Assembly (NCBI GenBank): GCA_951640165.1
Contig: OX621255.1
Location: forward strand, 7,192,001-7,256,000
Direction of reading: 5' to 3'
From: Pseudoips prasinana
Taxonomy: Eukaryota; Arthropoda; Insecta; Lepidoptera; Nolidae
Length of the DNA stretch: 64,000 bases
Shown here: piece by piece, positions 29,742 to 38,700 of the stretch
Numbering within the stretch: the first letter of the stretch is position 1
Layout: every line of letters begins with the position of its first letter
Notes under the pieces: model-generated
What the model was told of the DNA's origin: nothing
Database searches by the model: none
What the model saw: only the letters and a program-made list of their open reading frames with translations
Position numbers and translations under genes: made by a program

Positions 29742-32700
29742 GTAAGTAAACATCATTATTATTTTTTTAAATATAATTTTAGTGCTCTTCGGCTAGATAT
29801 CATAAGTTGATCTACCACGTTTTCATCTAACTTCTTTAGACCTAACTGCTGAAGAAGACCGTATTCCACATCAATACAGAAGCCGGATTATTTGAAATAC
29901 TTAAAGAAAGTTTTAGTTTTTAAACTAGTACGAGAAATCTATATATTGAAAATTAATTTAAATCTAGATTTTTCACTCAGAAATCCAGCTCACCTGGAAT
30001 AAAGGTTTTGACTAAAAAAACAAGTAAACACTTCATGTTTTGGTTGCATATATTTTTTATAGGTACATATTATAAAGTTATACTTTTAAAACATTTTAAT
30101 CGACGATTTAACTTACTGCAATTTTAATAGTAGAAATATATAGGCATCCAAATGCTTTGCTAAATATTTTAAATCATTAACATTTCCTGTTTTTATAAAT
30201 TTTTATAATATAATAAAATTTATGAAGAATATAAAATAGCACATGGATGATATCTCTAGATACCATTTCACTAAACTTTATGATGAGTTTATTTAAATAA
30301 TACATCATAAATAAATAGAAGTTAAAATGTGTACAAGCAGGTGTATATTTGCCAGTATTTGCAATGTGTGTAAACTTCAAATTAAAATTTGGACATGTTT
30401 TATTTTTCTTTCAATGTGCAAAATATTGAAACTGGCATGAAAAGTATGACTGTACGAAAATAAATTAACTTAATTATCTTAGTAACCAGTTGACCCACAG
30501 TTTATTTTTATTATATCGTATAATAATCAATAAGTTATTGTGAGATTTTTATAACGAAACAACTACACATGTGCAGACACACTCCAGAACACATCTGCTT
30601 ATACTCTTACGCCTGATTGCACGATATGACAAAAAAATAAAATCTGTATATAAAGTCTGCCAAACTGCAAAACAGTTAGTTGGTAGATGGTGGTACAGTA
30701 CTTTAAATAATTACATCATATTACCCATAGGAAGTAGTCAATAGTTTTGTTCCTGTGGAGTTTTTGTTGAGAAATTTCCCTTGGGCTCAGATATTTTAAA
30801 GTGAAGATATTTAAAAAAAAATACCCTGTAAATGATACTACCAATTTAAATACCTGTTGGAGCTTAATGAAAACTACTACAAAACATTAAAAAATCTTTA
30901 AAAGAATGGTTTGTCACTTCTAAGTTTTTTATATATTTAGCACCATTTTATATTTATCTACGATGTTAAGCCCTATTTAAATAAGCCATATAACTTTATT
31001 TCATTTCTGGCTCTGCTAAGCTTTCTCCAGATATTCTACTGAGGTACCTAGAAACTGCTGCATATTAAGTAAAAATCATTGACAGTAAGAACTTGTTGAC
31101 ATGGGGCTGAGCCCCTGATCTGTTTTCCTATGCCTGTATCACAAGTTGCTTGCTTATCGTTTGGGTAGTGGTAACCCTAGTGTCAGAGTTGTTCGAGTCG
31201 CCCTGTAGGCCTCTGACATGGCTTAACAACTGTTGTCTAATAACTACAACAGGGACCGACAGCTTAATGTCCCCTCCAAAGCACGGAGACGATCAAAAAT
31301 TAACCAGTTTGGCGGTCACCCATCTATGGACTGACCGCGCGCCTAGTTCCTTAACTTCGCCAATCGCTTACGGACCGTAGAGAGCATCTAGCTATGAGCG
31401 CCTGTGATTGATCAGTAACACACACCCTGTGGAAATCTGTTTTCTTTAATTTACCAAAACAATAATATGAGTTGTTCTGAGTGTAGAATTTTTCACTCTA
31501 TTTCGACACACATATCATATCACCATCAGGTTATATGTGATAACAGACATTATTTATTTATACTTTATTGCACACAGAAATAAATATTTACATAAAAGAT
31601 TAAACATATCATGTACACAGGCGAGCTTAACTCAACTATGAGTTCTCTTCCAGCAAACCTTTGTTAGAGTGAGAGCTTATATGTAATGGGTTACAAACAG
31701 ACAGTGCACAACAATTTGAAATAATTATGAACTAAGGTTATGAAAATAATACAAAAATAAAAACAAAATAGAATCTACCAGTGGTAAATAAATATATACA
31801 TAAACCTGCTTACTAATATTACATACTAAGTTACTTACGTAACTACATACCTAATTATATAATACTAGCGGCCCGGTACGTGCTTCGCTACGTATAAGGC
31901 ATAGTAATAAAAAATGATTATTATGTTAATCTATTAAAAATAATTTAAATTGATAAAAGATGTTGATTTTACACTTTTTCAAGACTTTTTTTAAATTTTC
32001 TCTACGTACAAACCTTCCCTGGACTTCCACGAATAATTCAAGACCAAAATTAGCCAAATCGGTAAAGGCGTTGTTGAGTTATAACATTACAACGAAAATG
32101 GCATTGATTTTTATATATATAGATAAAGACATTACATTTTGTGATAACCGTAACTTATATTTTTTTCTACCTTGTTACTTTTTTAGAGAAATGCAGAGCC
32201 AGGTCAATTTAGACAGGCAGTGGAATGGGCTCTAGAGGCCGGATACCGGCACATTGACACTGCGTCAGTATATCGCAGTGAGGAAGAAGTAGGGGAAGGA
32301 ATTAATAACATCATTAGTAAGGGATTAATCACCAGAGACCAGGTGTTTGTCACTACAAAGGTAAGTTTACCAAAATCATTAGTTTTATATTTGAAAAAAT
32401 AAGAGAATAATTAAAAAAGAAAGGTTTGTTTTTATATTTAAAAAGGGGTAATTTCAAGAATGTCTTTGTGTTTGAAAATAATGGACCAATTTCAATGGTT
32501 TATAAGTTATACAGCACTTGTCCTAGTTCGTGGATGGCGCTTTTAACAGTTGGGTTATAAATTTTAAATTTTCATCAAAACCTCCATAATTTATATTTAG
32601 ATATTTAGCTCTGTTCAGAACCATTTTTAAATAAATACATTATATCTATGGACAAAAACACGCGTGGCGCAGTGGCTGAGACATTCACCTAGCCGCTTTG

Positions 32701-35700
32701 TGTCCCGGGTTCGACTCCCGCACCGGACATCTATTTGTGTGACACATAAATAGTTGTTCTGAGTCTGGATGTAATTTGTGTCCGTCTATTATATGTTTGT
32801 AAAGTACCCTGCTACACAGGGATTAGATTCCGTAGCGGGAAAAGAAAAGAAAATTAAATTAATAAAAAAAAAATACATTTCTTTAAGAATCAGCCCCTTT
32901 TGATTAAGTGTAAGGAGGCCAGGCTCATCAGAACATTATATGCCAACCTACGTACAAAGACATTCGAACGAACACTGCAGCAGACGCAAACTATGTTATT
33001 TTATGGAGTAAAAGAGACTGAGCAATTTAAATTTGTAGCCCCCTACGTTTTGGGAAAATAGTTAACTTCGTTTAAATTTACCATTTATTGCAGTATTCAC
33101 GATGCAAAATCATAAATTAAATTTTTCAGCGGGTTTCAAAACTAGCACTCTCCACGAGAGAACAATCTAAAACTTATCATATGCAATTTATAATATTCTT
33201 ATTTTTGAGATTATTAAAATCTTGTTGTTACTATTTATGAACATTGTTTGCATTAGTTGCATTGATCGTGGTCACGGGATAACGAGTCGTCTTCCCGTGA
33301 CCACGATCAATGCAACTTGGTCGAAACGTCGGGAAAATAACAATAAGGTTAGTCGCGTTAATACCTGTTAACAATGTTCATATATAATTATGATACGCGA
33401 AAGTTTAAAAGTGTATATTGTTGTTACTATTTTAATCAACATTTAGCTTTTGCTTTTTAAATACCCGTTAAAAATAGTCTTAATCTCTTTGTCTGTCTGT
33501 GTGACATCGTAACTCTCAGTTTTTCATTCGAAAGCAAATTTACACAAGTAGGTATATTTGTAACTTAGTAAAAACCTATTCAGCTGTATAAAAAAACTGC
33601 TGCTTTTTTACTTGTTGTAGCTAGTTTTTATGGTAATTTTATTTATATTTCAGCTTTGGAATGATAAACATGCCCGAGAAGATGTGATACCAACACTGAA
33701 GGAGTCTCTGAAGAAACTGAAACTGGACTATGTAGATCTTTATCTCATTCACTGGCCAGTCTCTACCAATGTAAGTTCTTCAATATTATCTAATTTTGTT
33801 TTTATTTAATGGTATTTCACATTATCGACGCACAATTTTGCCAATGACACACATGCTTCAGTTCAGTTCTGCCTAGTGTTGAAAATGACTAAAGTGACTG
33901 AATTAGACTGACGGTCATTTACGGTCAATTTGTTCAAAAATGGTCATTAACTGCAAAAATTGTCATTTTCAGTCAATTTCATTTCAGTAATGTTTTAGAA
34001 CCTTTTAAGTTTTTGTTGTGATAAAAGTCTACAACTTCTAAATTGAAAAACAAAAAAGTGATTTTTATGACTTATAATATTATTATATAGTGTTAATCAT
34101 TTTACATTTCTAAGTATCCGTGCATTTAAGACAAAATGGCAACGTCGCATCGCCACGCGCATCGACTTTGAGCTAACATAACTTTTAGACGGCCTAATTA
34201 TTGCCAGAAAAATTCCAATACCACGTGGGATTTTAACTCAGGACAGGCAGCGTGATAAACTGCGGTAAAGCACGCTAACGCTAGACGAGCGGGTAGTATC
34301 AAGGCATTTCTAAAGGAACCAGCTGCTATAATTTAAACTTAGTATGACCAATCTGCACTTTGTATGACCAATCCGCACTTGTATGACCAATCTGCACCTT
34401 GTATGATCAATCTACACTTTGTATGACTCATTCGGGTTCTTAGAAAAAGTCTAAAATAAAGAGTGGGGGGAACTAAAGGAGCTATCTATCTATGAAACTG
34501 ACCTAATTAAAGAACATACAATTTTGCATGAACCGGTTTTGTTTATCTTGTGCAGTTTCAGCTGTCTATAAATAAAACTGAAATAATTAAAGAACAAACC
34601 ATTTTCACGAACCGGTTTTTTTATCTTGTTCAGTTTCAGTTGTCTAATTAAAGAACTGAACTAATTAAAGAACGAACAATTTTCAACCAACTGGTTTTCT
34701 TTATCTTGTTCAGTTTCAACATCTATTTATGAGAATGAACTAATTAAAGAAAAGACAATTTTAACAAACTGGTTTTTTTTTATCTAATTCAGTTGATACC
34801 GAAAGTACCATTTAACTTTAATAATTGCTTTGAGAAAATATTTAAACTAACAAATAACTCATTAAAATGTACATTGTTTTGAAGTCGTTTATTAATTGCT
34901 TTAATGACATTACACAGTGATTAATTATTGATTTTGGAATGTCACTAATGTCACAATTAACTAATGAAAGATTATTTAATTAGGTTTTATTTATGTGTTG
35001 TAACAATACCACATTGATAGTGCCTATTTATGACATTTCATGTGTATTCAGGTTTTAAATTATATGTTTAAATTTAAATATAATATTATTATCTTCGGAC
35101 GTTATGCACACACTGTTCATCTGACTTCAAACTAAGCAGAGCTTGCACTATAGAAATCAGATAACTGATTTACTACATAATATAATACTTTTATTTTGTA
35201 AATACATACTTATATAGATAACTAGCTGTACTCCGCGGTTTTACCCGCGTTAATGTTTATAAATTATAGCCTATGTGTTATTCGGACATATAAGCTATAT
35301 TACTACAAAGTTTCATGAAAATCCGTTCGGTAGTTTTAGCGTGAAGAAGTAACAAAATACACACTCGCACAAGGACACACTCACAAACTTTCGCCTTTAT
35401 AATATTAGTGTGATTACACCCAGACTCAGGACAAACAGACGTGTTCATGCACACAAATATCTGTCCTGGGTGGGAATCAAACCCACGACCTGCAAAGCAA
35501 GCATTTACCAACCTCGCCACGCATTCTCTAACAGGTTAAACATAGAGAACGGCACATTTATCTGAACCTAAAATGTATTAAAATTTACCTGATATTATTA
35601 TTATTTTTTTAAAGGGTTTTATCACCTAGTGATAATGTCACCCCCATACCATCCACATTAAACAACTTAAAACTAAACAAAGGGTAATGAACAGATATTA

Positions 35701-38700
35701 TTATAATCATGACCATATAGGTACCAGAACGAATAGGGACAAATCGCTATTCGTTCTGATACCTAACCAATAGCAGCCGACACAACATCCATATGCCTGT
35801 TTGAAATGAATAAATCGAATCTTTATCTACAGTACGACAGTATATAGTATATACTTGTATTTATTCCATACTCCCGTTACCTAGTTGGTAGTGAACCTGC
35901 CTCATGATCCAAAGGTCACCGGTTCAATTATTGCGCAAGACTAGAATTTGTTTGTCTTGGTGTTTTTTGTTTATTAGATGTAAATATTGGTTTCCATGAA
36001 CATGTCAGTTTATCCTCAGTCTGGGTTTAATTATCTATATAAGTATGTAGTTACAAAATTACAGTAGTATATGTAGTACAGCAGTTATCTGGTTTCCATA
36101 GTACAAGCACTGCTTAGTTTTGGATCAGATGGCCGTGTGTAAATAATGTTCAATGATATTATTATTATATTATATAATAAATAATAAAAATATTACGTAT
36201 TTTAATAATAGGATAGTCTTAAATATAAACACAGTGAACGTAATTGAACCGTAACGCTTGACTAGGTGACGCTGGACCGGATTTACTTACTATTGACTGC
36301 ACGTGTGGCGCAGCGGCAAGACAGTCGCCTCGTCGCTTCGTGTCGCGGGTTCGAGTCCCGCGCCGCACAACTAATAGTTGTTCTGAGTCTGGATTAAATT
36401 TGTGTCCGTCTCTTATAAGTTTGTAAAGTACCCCGCTACACAGGGATTAGATTGACTTGTGCGGGCGTTGTCTTTAAAAAAAAAACTTTTTGTCCGAAGT
36501 TAAGCCCTTTCGTCGGCGAATCGTGTAAACTCAGCTCCAGTCTTAATCAGCCAGGTTTACTGTCCGACAATAAGTTGGAAGTTTTTACTTCTTTCGTGTG
36601 GTTATAAGTAAATTATTATGTAATATTCGTGCGCCACTGATCAGCTAGATTGGTTAATGTGCGTTACGATTGCTCCACCAAGATATCCAAATATATCGCC
36701 AGAAATTTTGTCGAAATTTGTCAAAATTGAAGGGAACAAACAAGTTATAGAGGTTTGGACGTGGAGGATTGCGCGGCCATGGGAGATGTCCATCCGACCG
36801 CGCAATCCTCTACGTTACGTTCGCACGGCCATCTTAAAACCGCTATAACTTCTTTATTTCTGCTTTGAAAATTTTTGGTTTGTTCCCTTCGATTTTGACA
36901 AATTCCGACATATTTTCTGGCAAACTATTTGGATATCTTGGCGGAGTTATCGTAACGCACACGATAGGTTAGAGATCAAAAGAGTTAAGATCCTTTCGCA
37001 CAAAATTACTTCTCCAGATTTGTACTCTTCAATAATTTAAGATATATTTTCAGGCCAAAGGTGAGGATTCCGAAATCGATATTGATTTGAATGAAACATG
37101 GAAAGCCATGGAAGAGGCCCAGAAGCTTGGCCTAACCAAATCTATCGGAGTGTCCAACTTCAATAAAGAGCAGCTTGAGAAGATACTTGAAAAGGCAACC
37201 ATTACACCAGCTGTTAATCAAATTGAGGTAATAATTGTACTAGAATACTTTGAATTTTTATGAACTAAGAGAATGCTCCCGATTCCATGCAGTACCTTCA
37301 AAAGACGGGCCAGTTGGCATGTTTGGTAAATGCTTGCCTTTCACGCCGCATGTAGTTGGTTCGATTTCCACCCAGGACAGATGTGTGCATGAACATGTTT
37401 GTTTGTTCTGAGTCTGGGTATAATTATCTATATAAGTATGTATTTACAGAAGAAAATTAGTATATGTAGTACTTATATCAGTTATCTGGTTTCTATAGTA
37501 CAAGCTCTGCTTAGTTTGGGATAAGATGCCGCAGGATATTATACATATATTTTAACATAATGATTATTTGTAACTAAATAAAATCCAGCTATTTGCTCTA
37601 GTAGGCTGGTCATACATTTTACCAACACCGTTAAATTAATCTATTTACCGCATAAAAAATATTTACTATCAGTATAAGTAGTCTTTGAGCGTTATCTAAT
37701 AAAACGTAAAAGCGTTACGACTACACGAACTACTATTATATAGTAGTATAATAAGTATTGTAGTATAGTAGTATAATAGTAGTATAATATTAACTAACGC
37801 CACAGTCACGACCGCGAATGTCTTCTGGAATATTCTCAGCGATTCTAAGAGAAAAGATTGCCAGTATAAATATGCCGAATGGTAATGAAGAATAAACTGT
37901 TCGTCAAGGCAACACAAAGCGTGAATTGTCGTCACCGTTTACCATTCGGCTTATTTATACTGACCAATAATATTATATGTAAAAAACCGGCCAAGTGCGA
38001 GTCGGACTCGTGCACGATGGGTTCCGTACCATTTTTTATAAAAACGCTAAAAAAATCACGTTTGTTGTATGGGGTTCCCATACAACAAACGTGAATTTTT
38101 TGCCCTTGGGGCAAAGGACGTAGGACATACTTTTTAATGCGCAAAAAGTGTTGTAAGGGATTGAAAGAGGTAAGAAAAGTTGTAAGTATCATAATTTTTT
38201 GGGTTCCGTACCCAAAGCATAAAACGGGACCCTTTTACTAAGACTTCTGTCTATCTGTCCGTCTGTCACCAGGCTGTATCTCATGAACCGTGATAGTTAG
38301 ACAGTTGAAATTTTCACAAATGATTTATTGCTGTTACCGCTATAACAACAAATACTAAAAAACAAAATAAAATAAATATTTAAAGGGGCTCCCATACAAC
38401 AAACGTGAATGTTTTGCTCATTTTTATAGATATTGGTACGTAACCTTTCGTGTGCGAGTCCGTTTCGCACTTGGCCGGTTTTAGAAACGTGCAACTCATA
38501 AATAAATATGATATTCATAGTTTATTAAAGTTTCACCCTCAAGGGTGCAGATAACAATAGCGAATAAGGAATATAACTTTGTATGGAAATATGTAAGCTT
38601 AAGTTAATGTTTTATAAGTCTGCGACAAGAGACTAAATGTTAGAGATATTGTGATGTAACATTTACGGAGTAATTACAAAATTGGCGGACGAAGTCGCGG

